From: CP2-2F sp034436355
GTDB lineage: Bacteria > Chloroflexota > Anaerolineae > Aggregatilineales > UBA2796
Reading direction: 5' to 3'
NCBI GenBank assembly: GCA_034436355.1
Contig: DAOTVQ010000032.1
Coordinates: forward strand, 57,270-121,269
Length of the DNA stretch: 64,000 nucleotides
The first letter of the stretch is position 1; every line of letters starts with the position of its first letter. A program made the position numbers and the translations under genes. The notes beneath the pieces were generated by a model. The model was not told the DNA's origin, ran no database searches, and was given only the letters and a program-made list of their open reading frames with translations. Positions 35,944-43,892 of the stretch are shown here, one piece after another.

Positions 35944-36495
35944 ATGAAGTCTGCTTTTGCTTCTGGCACGCTGGAGCGCGTTGGCGCACCCGATGCCCTA
36001 CAGCCCAATTCGCGCCACTGCTTTGCCTGCGGCATTGAAAATGCCGAGGGCTTGCGCCTGCGCTTCTTTAACGATGGCAGCACCGCTTGCCGTGCCGAAG
36101 TGGTGCTGCACGATCCGCATCAGGGCTATCCGGGCATTGCGCATGGCGGCGTGGTGACCGCTATTTTGGATGAGGCGCTGACCCGCGCCGCGCTCGCCAG
36201 CGATTTTACGCGGCTGATGTATACAGCGCGCATTGAGGTGCGCTTTCGGCAGCCGGTACCGCTGCACACCACGCTGACTGTGCGCGGGCGTGTGGCGAAA
36301 GATCGCGGGCGGATTGTGACCTCTACCGCCGAGATCATCCTGCCCAACGGCACAGTGGCGGCTGAGGCAAACGGCACGATGGTTGCCGTGCCAGAGCAGG
36401 CATTGAAGGAAATGGATACGCCTGAAGCGGGCTGGCAAGTCTACCCCTTGGCAGATGACCCATCAACGGCAGGCGCTACCGATCAGGGCGCATGA
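35944..36495 (+). CDS. PaaI-family hotdog thioesterase
   Basis: This 183-residue protein starts at ATG 35944, after AGGAG. The hotdog core is CFACGIENAEGLRL, then YPGIAHGGVVTAILDEAL, holding the HGG-type motif with Asp/Glu on the central helix, and RIEVRFRQPVPLHTTLTVRG. It should hydrolyse an acyl-CoA-type thioester; the acyl group is unknown. Its stop overlaps the start of the following membrane-protein gene. Confidence 0.82.
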   Translation: MKSAFASGTLERVGAPDALQPNSRHCFACGIENAEGLRLRFFNDGSTACRAEVVLHDPHQGYPGIAHGGVVTAILDEALTRAALASDFTRLMYTARIEVRFRQPVPLHTTLTVRGRVAKDRGRIVTSTAEIILPNGTVAAEANGTMVAVPEQALKEMDTPEAGWQVYPLADDPSTAGATDQGA

Positions 36496-39020
36496 ACCTC
36501 CTAGCGCACGGCAAGGCGGCAATCAGGCGCCTTGCACCTAAACTCGGTGCGGGAATTTTGGTTGTCGCGCTGCTGCTGGTGATTCAGGCATTTGTGGGTG
36601 CATCGCTGCGCGCAACTGAAAGCGATGCACTGATCCTGCCGCTGGATGACGCCTACATCCACTTTCAGTATGCGCGGGCATTGGCAGAAGGGCATCCTTT
36701 CCGCTACAACGCCGATCAGCCGCCGACCAGCGGCGCCACCAGCTTGCTGTATCCGCCGCTGCTGGCAGTGGGCTATCGGCTTGGCTTCACGGGCGAGGCA
36801 CTCAGTTGGTGGGCGCTCATGCTTGGCGTGCTGGCATGGTATGGTTCGGCACGGCTGATCGTGCGCCTGATAGCGGCAACCAAGGCGCCTTACGCCAAAT
36901 GGTTTGGCTTAGGGACGGCGCTGCTGTTCATCCTGCACGGCTCACTGGCTTGGGCATTCCTCTCCGGCATGGAGACAGGGCTGTTCATCTACGCCACGCT
37001 GCTGACGCTGTGGTATGCCCGCGCTGATCGCAGCCGTGCGGCGCTGCTGGCAGGGGCATTCACCGCGCTCATTCGCCCTGAGGGCGCCGTGATTGGGCTT
37101 GGCGCGGCGCTCTATGGGTTGGTAGGGCAGCGCCGCGCCGAATTCTGGCGCACCTTGCCCTACTATGGGCTGCTGGGGATGGGCATTGTGGCGCAGCCGC
37201 TGCTCAACTTTGCCCTGACAGGCTCGCCAAGCGGCAGCGGAATGCAGGCGAAAAGCTACCTCTACAACGTGCCAGCCGATTTCGGCAGCCTGCTGAGCGA
37301 GGTGCTGAACACGGCGGCGCGCCTGTGGGCAGAACTCTTTACCGACGCACAGTTGTACGTCACACTGCCGTTTGCCCTGCTTGCGCTGCCTTGCATGGTC
37401 TATGCGCTGTGGGCTGCCCGCCAGCGCCGCCGTCACATCAGCCAACTGGTCGGCGTGTGGCTGCTAGGGCTAACTGCCATCACCGCGTTGGTGGAGACTG
37501 CCTTTTGGCAGTTCAAGCGCTACCAACAGCCGCTGATCGTCTTGTTAATCGTGCTGTTTGGCTACACCTGTGCTGCTGTGGCGCGCCTGCCACGGCGACG
37601 TGCGGTGTGGTTGGCAGTTGGCAGCCTTGCCTGTTTCGGCGCGGTGCTGCTGCTGAACATCGGCACTTGGGTGCGCCTTTACGCCGAAAATGCGCGCGAA
37701 GTTGCCTTTAGCCAACGGGCGTTGGCGCGGGCAGTTTCGCAGTTGCCAACTGAGGCAATCGTTGGCGTGCATGATATAGGCGTGCTGCGCTATCTCGGCA
37801 ACCGCACCACCTATGATGTGGTCGGCTTGACGACACCGAAAGCAGCGGCGGCATGGCGGCATGGCGCGGGCGCCGTCTTTGAAGCGATGTACACCAGCCC
37901 GTGGCGCCCAAACTACTTTGCCATTTATCCCGATGCACGCGGACTCACCTATTTTGAGCAGAGCGGCGTCTTTGGTGAAAAGTTGGCTGCTTTCCCGTCT
38001 ACCTATCCGCTGATCAACGCCGCCTCTGCCACCGAAAGCGGACAATTCCTCTACCGCGCCGACTGGACGTATGCCGCCTATGCCGCGTTGCCCCACCAAC
38101 CGAGTACGCTTGCCGAAATTGCCGATTTTCAATTGGTGGATAGCCTGAATGTGGCGCAGTTGGCAAGCGAGCAGGCGCACAACTACCAGTGGTGGCAGTC
38201 GGTGCGGCGTTTCGGCTTTCCAACGGAACTTTACACGCTGGACTATGTGGCGTGTGCGCCGCCCGACCCCGCCAACACAGCCTGTCGCGTTACCGACGGC
38301 GGACGCCTGCTGACGGGCGGCGAGCGCTTCACGGTGCAGGTGGCAGCCGAGCGCGATCTGTTGTGGGTCATGCGCGTCCATGCCCAACATGCGGTAAGTT
38401 TGCGCTTATATGCCGATGATCAGCCATTGGGTGTGCGCGTTGTGCCAGACATTCAGGGCAGGTGGCTGGAGATCAGCACCTTAGTGCCGCGTGCGCTGAT
38501 CACAGGTGCGGCGCTGACGCTGCGCGTTGAAGTTGAGGGCGTGCAAGACTCAGGCTTCTACATGCCCTACTACCACTGGTTTTATGAGGGTGATTATCGG
38601 CGTGAGGCAGCGGCGGGCAGCGTGGCAACCTTTGCCCAGTCGGTGGCGCTGCACGAAGCAACGGCAACCTATGACGCGGCAGCACGGGCGCTCACGCTGG
38701 ATATGGCGTGGTCGCTACTGGCTGAGGCGCCCTTCGACGCCGTGATGTTCCTGCACATTTATGATGAGTCGGGTGCGCTGATCGAGGCGGCGCAGCGCGA
38801 TCAGCGCGTTGGCGATGGCACCTTGCCGCCTGCCAACTGGCTGCCTGAGCGCCTTTACCGTGAGCGCCACACGCTACACCTGCCGCCCGATCTGCCCAGC
38901 GGCACGTATCGGGTTGCCGTTGGCTTGTATGATCCGCGCAGCCTGACGCGCTACACGGCACAAAGCGAACATGCGGACGCCGATCAGCGCGTGTTCATCG
39001 GCACCTTCAGCGTCCGCTGA
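36492..39020 (+). CDS. GT-C-like multi-pass membrane protein
   Basis: This 842-residue protein begins with a membrane helix (GAGILVVALLLVIQAFVG), followed by LPLDDAYIHFQYARALAEGH and TSGATSLLYPPLLA. The DDAYIHFRYA-type motif is usual in GT-C glycosyltransferases that use lipid-linked sugars. About ten hydrophobic segments occupy residues 15-400. The C-terminal half is soluble and beta-rich (VAAERDLLWVMRVH, TYRVAVGLYDPRSL), presumably extracytoplasmic. The ATG overlaps the thioesterase stop. Donor and acceptor are unknown. Confidence 0.7.
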   Translation: MNLLAHGKAAIRRLAPKLGAGILVVALLLVIQAFVGASLRATESDALILPLDDAYIHFQYARALAEGHPFRYNADQPPTSGATSLLYPPLLAVGYRLGFTGEALSWWALMLGVLAWYGSARLIVRLIAATKAPYAKWFGLGTALLFILHGSLAWAFLSGMETGLFIYATLLTLWYARADRSRAALLAGAFTALIRPEGAVIGLGAALYGLVGQRRAEFWRTLPYYGLLGMGIVAQPLLNFALTGSPSGSGMQAKSYLYNVPADFGSLLSEVLNTAARLWAELFTDAQLYVTLPFALLALPCMVYALWAARQRRRHISQLVGVWLLGLTAITALVETAFWQFKRYQQPLIVLLIVLFGYTCAAVARLPRRRAVWLAVGSLACFGAVLLLNIGTWVRLYAENAREVAFSQRALARAVSQLPTEAIVGVHDIGVLRYLGNRTTYDVVGLTTPKAAAAWRHGAGAVFEAMYTSPWRPNYFAIYPDARGLTYFEQSGVFGEKLAAFPSTYPLINAASATESGQFLYRADWTYAAYAALPHQPSTLAEIADFQLVDSLNVAQLASEQAHNYQWWQSVRRFGFPTELYTLDYVACAPPDPANTACRVTDGGRLLTGGERFTVQVAAERDLLWVMRVHAQHAVSLRLYADDQPLGVRVVPDIQGRWLEISTLVPRALITGAALTLRVEVEGVQDSGFYMPYYHWFYEGDYRREAAAGSVATFAQSVALHEATATYDAAARALTLDMAWSLLAEAPFDAVMFLHIYDESGALIEAAQRDQRVGDGTLPPANWLPERLYRERHTLHLPPDLPSGTYRVAVGLYDPRSLTRYTAQSEHADADQRVFIGTFSVR

Positions 39021-39029
39021 GCAAATTGG

Positions 39030-39788
39030 CTACGGCACTTCCCAACCGCCCGCCACAGGCAGCACATGCCCCGTCACGAACGATGCGCCGTCTGAAAGCA
39101 GCCACAGAATGGCGCTGGCTGCCTCTGGTGGCTCGCCAATGCGCCCGATGGGATGGAAGGTTGCCATGTATGCCTCAGCTTCTGGTGTGCCGCCGGAAAA
39201 GCTCATGAACATCGGCGTGCGGATGGAGCCGGGCGCGATGACGTTGACGCGGATGTTCTGCTTGGCATATTCCAGTGCGGCAACTTTGGTCAGCATGATC
39301 ATGCCTGCCTTGCTGCTGGCATAGGCGGGCAAGCCGGGAAAGGCGATCACGCCGATCACAGAGGCAACGTTCACAATGGCGCCGCCGCCAACCTTCAGCA
39401 TCTCTGGGATGACGTATTTCATGCAGTGCCACGTCCCATTGATATTCGTGGTGACGACTGTGCTGAAATCTTCTTCGGTCGCCTCGACCGTATTCGCCAC
39501 AGGTCCGACGGCGCCGGCGCTATGCACTAGGTAGTTCACCTGCCCATAGGCTGCCACTGCTTGCTGCACCATCGCCTCGACGGAAGCGCGCTGTGCAACG
39601 TCCACCTGCACAAAGATCGCCTCGCCGCCTTTCGCCTTGATCTGAGCAACCGTCGCCTGCCCTTTGGCGAGATCACGGGCTGCCACCACGACCTTGGCGC
39701 CATCGGCGGCAAGCTGATAGGCAGTCTCTTGCCCGATGCCCGAGTTGCCCCCCGTGACAATGGCAACTTTACCTGAGAATTGTCCCAT
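39030..39788 (-). CDS. SDR oxidoreductase (FabG/glucose-1-dehydrogenase-like)
   Basis: This 252-residue classical SDR has the cofactor motif TGGNSGIGQET, the variant LVHSAGA where NNAGA is common, VASVIG with the catalytic Ser, YASSK with catalytic Tyr and Lys, and PGSIRTPM. The enzyme is NAD(P)-dependent with unknown substrate. It converges on the GT-C gene with only 9 bases between stops, and is divergent from cydA. Confidence 0.87.
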   Translation of the reverse strand: MGQFSGKVAIVTGGNSGIGQETAYQLAADGAKVVVAARDLAKGQATVAQIKAKGGEAIFVQVDVAQRASVEAMVQQAVAAYGQVNYLVHSAGAVGPVANTVEATEEDFSTVVTTNINGTWHCMKYVIPEMLKVGGGAIVNVASVIGVIAFPGLPAYASSKAGMIMLTKVAALEYAKQNIRVNVIAPGSIRTPMFMSFSGGTPEAEAYMATFHPIGRIGEPPEAASAILWLLSDGASFVTGHVLPVAGGWEVP

Positions 39789-40009
39789 AGCTCTAATCCT
39801 TAGATGCTGCGCTTAAACGGGCATAATCCTATACCAAAATGATGCATTTAGGCAATTTTTACTAGCACAGCATGGCTGATTTCGCTGTGCCTTATCACAG
39901 CAATTTGTGCATTTTGTCACACGGAAATGCTGACAAGCATCACCTGATAAAAAAGCCTGTGCGATCTACACTTTCTCCATAACCCGATTTTATACAGATG
40001 AGGTTAGGC

Positions 40010-41428
40010 ATGGACACGCTATCCCTAGCACGGCTGCAATTTGCCGTCACAACCGTTTACCACTTTTTCTTTGTGCCGCTCACCATTGGGCTTTCGATTC
40101 TGGTTGCCGTGATGCAGACGATCTACTATCGCACGGGCAACGAACTCTACAAGCGCATGGCGAAATTTTGGGGCAAGCTGTTCATCATCAACTTTGCGCT
40201 GGGTGTCGTTACGGGCATTGTGCAAGAATTCCAGTTCGGCATGAACTGGTCAGAGTATGCGCGCTTCACGGGCGATATTTTCGGCGCGCCGTTGGCAATC
40301 GAAGCGCTCTTGGCGTTCTTCATCGAATCCACCTTCTTAGGCGTCTGGATTTTTGGCTGGGATCGGCTGAAGAAAGGCGTGCATCTCGCCGCGATTTGGC
40401 TGGTGGCGCTTGCCTCGAACCTTTCGGCATTGTGGATTTTGACCGCCAATTCGTTCATGCAAGAGCCTGTCGGCTACGCGCTCAAGACCGTCAGCTTGCC
40501 GGATGGCAGCCAGGTGCAGCGCGTGGTGATGACCGACTTTTTCGCCCTGCTGACCAACCCGAACGTCTGGGTGCAGTTTCCGCATGTCTTTTTTGCAGGC
40601 TTGCTAACAGCCGCTTTCTTCATGATGGGCGTTAGTGGTTGGCATTTGTGGCGGCGCACCAAGAATCACGAATTCTTCATGCGTTCCTTCCACATTGGTG
40701 TGGTGGTGGCAGCCGTGGCTGGCATCTTGGTTGCTTTGAATGGGCATTCCCAAGCGCAACATATGATCAAGAGCCAGCCCATGAAGATGGCGGCCGCCGA
40801 GGCGCTCTGGGATAGCGAGAACCCCGCCTCATTCTCGATCTTCACCATTGGGGATGAACCCGGGCGCCGTGATGTGTTCGCCATTCGCATCCCTGCCCTG
40901 CTCAGCATCCTTGCCTATAACGTGCCAGATGGGGAAGTGAAGGGCATCAAACAGCTTCAGAAAGAGTATGAAGAAAAATACGGACCCGGGGATTATGTGC
41001 CGCCGGTTGCCTTCACCTATTGGACGTTCCGTGCGATGGTGGGCGGTGGTGTGTTGATGATCCTGATCGCGTGGTTTGCGCTGTTCCGCGTGATGCAGCA
41101 GCGCTTGGAGCATACGCGCTGGCTGCTGCGGATTCTGCCGTATGCCATTGTGTTGCCCTACGCCTCGAACACCGCTGGCTGGCTGATGACCGAAGTTGGG
41201 CGGCAGCCGTGGATCGTCTTTGGCTTGCAGCAGACAGCCGATGCCGTTTCGCCCAACGTGACAGCCGAGATGGTGCTGCTCTCGCTCGTGCTATTTACCG
41301 CAATCTACGGCGTGCTGATGGCAGTGGATATTTTCCTGCTCAACAAGTTCGCCAAAGACGAAACGCAGTTGGAAGGCGGCATTTTGCCTGAGCCGCACGT
41401 TGAACCTGAAGTAGCCGTGAGTTTCTAG
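40010..41428 (+). CDS. cydA: Cytochrome bd ubiquinol oxidase subunit I
   Basis: This 472-residue protein starts at ATG 40010, after GAGG. It carries His18 in TVYHFFFVPLTIG as the high-spin heme ligand, EALLAFFIESTFLGVW with the proton-path glutamates, and the conserved TEVGRQPWIVFG near the C-terminus. It would oxidise quinol and reduce oxygen at the membrane. The Q-loop is short. cydB follows 16 bases downstream. The upstream 220-base gap is AT-rich but no FNR or ArcA site was assigned. Confidence 0.95.
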   Translation: MDTLSLARLQFAVTTVYHFFFVPLTIGLSILVAVMQTIYYRTGNELYKRMAKFWGKLFIINFALGVVTGIVQEFQFGMNWSEYARFTGDIFGAPLAIEALLAFFIESTFLGVWIFGWDRLKKGVHLAAIWLVALASNLSALWILTANSFMQEPVGYALKTVSLPDGSQVQRVVMTDFFALLTNPNVWVQFPHVFFAGLLTAAFFMMGVSGWHLWRRTKNHEFFMRSFHIGVVVAAVAGILVALNGHSQAQHMIKSQPMKMAAAEALWDSENPASFSIFTIGDEPGRRDVFAIRIPALLSILAYNVPDGEVKGIKQLQKEYEEKYGPGDYVPPVAFTYWTFRAMVGGGVLMILIAWFALFRVMQQRLEHTRWLLRILPYAIVLPYASNTAGWLMTEVGRQPWIVFGLQQTADAVSPNVTAEMVLLSLVLFTAIYGVLMAVDIFLLNKFAKDETQLEGGILPEPHVEPEVAVSF

Positions 41429-41444
41429 CCAAAGGGGATCGATC

Positions 41445-42464
41445 ATGAACTTCGACTTGAACAGCCTGTGGTTTGTGCTGATAGCTATCTTATTCGTCGG
41501 CTTCTTTGTGTTGGAAGGCTTTGACTATGGCGTTGGCATTCTGCTGCCCTTCTTAGGGCGCGATGACCGCGAGCGGCGTGTGATCATCAACACCATCGGA
41601 CCGCACTGGGATGGGAATGAGGTGTGGATGATCACGGCGGGCGGCGCGATCTTCGCAGCCTTTCCGCAGTGGTATGCCACTATGTTCAGCGGCTTTTACC
41701 TTGCCCTTGTGGTGATGTTGGTGGCGCTCATCGTGCGCGGCGTGGCATTCGAGTTCCGCAGCAAGCACGATCATCCGCGTTGGCGGGCGGTGTGGGATGG
41801 CGCGATCTTCTTCGGCAGCCTGATCCCGGCGATTTTGTGGGGCGTGGCGCTCAGCAACATCGCACGCGGCGTGCCAATTGGCGGCAGCATGATGTTTGAA
41901 GGCACCTTCTTCGATCTGGTCAGCCCATACTCGCTGCTGGCAGGCGTGGCAAGTTTGCTGATCTTCACCCTGCACGGCGCGATCTTCCTGAACCTGAAGG
42001 GCGGCGGCGCGGTTGCCGAGCGCGCCATGGCAACTGCCAAGCGGCTGTGGCTGCCCGCCATCCTCGTCATTGTGGGCTTTGTGGTGTGGAGCTATGCCAG
42101 CACCGATATCTTCACGCGCTTGGGCGTTAATCCGGGCATTCCGCCGAGTGTGGCAGTCCTCTCGATGCTCTCGATTGGCTTCTTCATCCGTGAGCAGCAG
42201 ATGGGCTGGGCGTTCATCGCCTCGATGGTTGCCATTGCGCTCTCGGTGGTGACGGTCTTCAGCGGCTTGTATCCGCGTGTGCTGCCATCTAGCCTCAACG
42301 CCGACTTCAGCCTGACTATCTACAACGCCGCTGCCAGCGACTACACGCTGACCATCATGAGCGTTGTGGCAATCCTGCTGGTGCCGGTGGTGTTGGGCTA
42401 CCAAGCATGGAGCTATTGGGTGTTCCGCAAGCGCATAGAGCGCACCGATCCCCTTGAATACTGA
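41445..42464 (+). CDS. cydB: Cytochrome bd ubiquinol oxidase subunit II
   Basis: This 339-residue protein opens with LWFVLIAILFVGFFVLEGFDYGVG and contains GPHWDGNEVWMITAGGAIFAAFP, the signature of CydB, with eight or more hydrophobic segments. It pairs with CydA in the terminal oxidase. No cydX or cydCD genes are seen nearby. A perfect-stem terminator lies 35 bases after the stop. Confidence 0.95.
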   Translation: MNFDLNSLWFVLIAILFVGFFVLEGFDYGVGILLPFLGRDDRERRVIINTIGPHWDGNEVWMITAGGAIFAAFPQWYATMFSGFYLALVVMLVALIVRGVAFEFRSKHDHPRWRAVWDGAIFFGSLIPAILWGVALSNIARGVPIGGSMMFEGTFFDLVSPYSLLAGVASLLIFTLHGAIFLNLKGGGAVAERAMATAKRLWLPAILVIVGFVVWSYASTDIFTRLGVNPGIPPSVAVLSMLSIGFFIREQQMGWAFIASMVAIALSVVTVFSGLYPRVLPSSLNADFSLTIYNAAASDYTLTIMSVVAILLVPVVLGYQAWSYWVFRKRIERTDPLEY

Positions 42465-42498
42465 TCAGACACGCGCTCCCTGAAGGTGTTTGAGCAGG

Positions 42499-42531
42499 CT
42501 GCACCGAAGTAGTTCGGTGCAGTTTGCGTTT
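42499..42531 (+). terminator. Rho-independent terminator of cydAB
   Basis: CTGCACCGAA (42499-42508), loop GTAG, TTCGGTGCAG (42513-42522) is a perfect 10-bp stem followed by TTTGCGTTT. It is positioned 35 bases after cydB. Confidence 0.75.
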
Positions 42532-42594
42532 GGAGAGGCAATCCGCGCTTTAGGGTGTGGCACGGAGAAGTACTTCCGATAATGACCCTTATTG

Positions 42595-42705
42595 GTTTCA
42601 GTACCCTCTACGGGTCGAAGTGGGTTGCAACGTGGTAGCCTTTTTGGAGCTGCTCGCTAAGGAGATAAGTTTCAGTACCCTCTACGGGTCGAAGTGGGTT
42701 GCAAC
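42595..42705. CRISPR. Minimal CRISPR array: two identical 37-nt repeats, one 37-nt spacer
   Basis: Identical 37-base repeats occupy 42595-42631 and 42669-42705, beginning GTTTCAGTACCC and ending GGGTTGCAAC. They flank a 37-base spacer at 42632-42668. The reverse complement ends in ACTGAAAC, the 8-base 5' handle type known from some I-D arrays, and the repeat has an internal ACCC/GGGT stem. This suggests minus-strand transcription. There are no cas genes in the window. It is an orphan remnant or a relocated mini-array. Confidence 0.82.
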
Positions 42706-42726
42706 CCCCTAGATTCCTCATCTTGC

Positions 42727-42748
42727 CACAGGTCATTTATGACCTGTG
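42727..42748. repeat. Perfect palindrome next to the CRISPR remnant
   Basis: CACAGGTCAT (42727-42736), TT, ATGACCTGTG (42739-42748) is a 10-bp perfect inverted repeat 21 bases past the second CRISPR repeat. It may be a regulator site in a leader or part of a terminator pair with the hairpin that follows. Confidence 0.45.
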
Positions 42749-42753
42749 CCAAA

Positions 42754-42780
42754 AAACAACCGCCTTGCAGGGCGTTTTTT
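42754..42780. terminator. Hairpin with flanking A- and T-runs
   Basis: CGCC, loop TTGCAG, GGCG sits between a run of A on the left and TTTTTT on the right, so it could act on either strand. Stem length is short, about four GC pairs plus A-T extension. Confidence 0.45.
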
Positions 42781-42842
42781 GAGCCAAGTTTTTAAGGAGC
42801 AACCTGTTAGAAAGTATATCACAAGTCATTTTGCGTTGTCAA

Positions 42843-42989
42843 GTGTCTCAACTCGTTGACCGCTCAAAAAGGCGGGAGGGTTGAGACAGAGCCGCTAGGC
42901 GCATCAAAACATGCGATAGCAGGTTTGCATTATTAGCGGTCGTAAGCCTGACAAGTGCTGTTTAAGTGTCAAAAACCGAGTTGAGACAC
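42843..42989. repeat. 147-bp segment bounded by 13-bp inverted repeats
   Basis: GTGTCTCAACTCG (42843-42855) and CGAGTTGAGACAC (42977-42989) are perfect inverted repeats, and GTTGAGACAG recurs inside at about 42880. No coding frame lies within. Size and terminal symmetry suggest a MITE-like element or a regulatory array. Target-site duplications were not recognised. Confidence 0.4.
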
Positions 42990-43019
42990 GCCCCCACAGC
43001 CGTGCAATTTTTTGGGCAT

Positions 43020-43135
43020 TTGGCAAAAGTGACAAAAGACCCCTATCCGCGTTCTTTCAGGCAAGAGACCCCTTTCCCATAGACAGGGAAAGGGGAGTCG
43101 GGGGTGGGTGAGGGGCAAAGCCTGCTGAGCTGAAC
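43020..43135. repeat. GC-rich dispersed intergenic repeat, copy 1
   Basis: The segment contains GACCCCTATCC and CCCTTTCCCATAGACAGGG followed by AAAGGGGAGTCGG, a palindromic unit also found around 47.6, 56.4 and 62.8 kb. It lies between the CRISPR region and the 3' end of the phage gene block. No gene is present. Confidence 0.55.
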
Positions 43136-43393
43136 CTAATCGCCCAACTGCCCATCCGTCAGGTCATCCGCCAGATCGCCCGCCTGTTTGAGCGCCAGCG
43201 CAATTTGGCGAATCACGGCGGCTGCCTCGGCGGGCAATGCCGCGTATGCCATCTCCAAAGCGCGCTTGTTGCTGCGGAGGATGGCGAAAAAGGCGCCGAC
43301 TCCGCCCGCCGTCAGCAGCGCAAACGCCGCAAAGACCAAGATGACCGCCGCGCTGATGAGCTGCTGAAGCATCTCCAAGCTAATCGTCTCCAT
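43136..43393 (-). CDS. Small phage-block membrane protein (85 aa)
   Basis: ATG 43393 shares a base with the previous stop (TAATG). Residues about 12-33 are strongly hydrophobic (AAVILVFAAFALLTAGGVG), followed by a basic stretch and a helical tail ending in DDLTDGQLGD. A single-helix protein at the end of a phage structural operon could be a holin-like or tail-associated protein; there is not enough sequence to decide. Confidence 0.45.
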   Translation of the reverse strand: METISLEMLQQLISAAVILVFAAFALLTAGGVGAFFAILRSNKRALEMAYAALPAEAAAVIRQIALALKQAGDLADDLTDGQLGD

Positions 43394-43890
43394 TAGGCTA
43401 CCTCCATCGCAAAGAACGTGATCGGATAACTGACTGCCAGCAGGCGCGCTGTGCCGCCGCTCACCGAACGCCACACAGGACGAAAGGTGTGTGCGCCAAC
43501 GCTCAGCCCTGTGATGAGTAAGGTCAACTGAAGCGGCGCGTTAGCACCGCTGAACGGCGCTTGCAGGCTGCCATTGGCAGTTGGGCTGTAGCGCACGCCG
43601 TCAACCTCCAGATCGTAGTAGGCGCTGCCGCCACCGCTCGGCACCTCGGTCACGCCGCTGAAGTTGACCAGCACGGCGCTGCCGCTCAACGTTAGGCTGA
43701 TGGACAGATTGGTGCTGTCTATCGGCACGAAGGTTGTCGAAGTCGTCTCGTAGTTAGCGCCTGCCGTGCGCTTAATCATCTGGTGCGGGCGCGAGAGCAA
43801 GTAGAGCGCGTTATCGCGCAGTTGCTGATTGAGCGCCACAGCGCTGACCACGCTGCCGGCTGCCCACGTACTGGGTGATGTCCATGCCAT
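43393..43890 (-). CDS. Phage structural protein (tail/fibre-like, 165 aa)
   Basis: It begins MAWTSPSTWAAGSVVSAV followed by LNQQLRDNALYL, an N-terminus I have seen in many phage tail or receptor-associated proteins. The rest is beta-rich (NLSISLTLSGSAVLVNF, YYDLEVDGVRYS). It follows the large tail protein by two bases in a continuous leftward operon. Confidence 0.55.
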   Translation of the reverse strand: MAWTSPSTWAAGSVVSAVALNQQLRDNALYLLSRPHQMIKRTAGANYETTSTTFVPIDSTNLSISLTLSGSAVLVNFSGVTEVPSGGGSAYYDLEVDGVRYSPTANGSLQAPFSGANAPLQLTLLITGLSVGAHTFRPVWRSVSGGTARLLAVSYPITFFAMEVA

Positions 43891-43892
43891 GG

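Noticed and set aside
41553..42404. A 283-codon minus-strand frame opposite cydB
   Set aside because: Extremely His/Gln/Glu-rich sequence with no motif; it mirrors the codon bias of cydB.
42465..43135. A longer CRISPR array or tRNA gene in the gap after cydB
   Set aside because: Only two repeat copies were found, and no cloverleaf-like sequence with a CCA-type acceptor end could be recognised.
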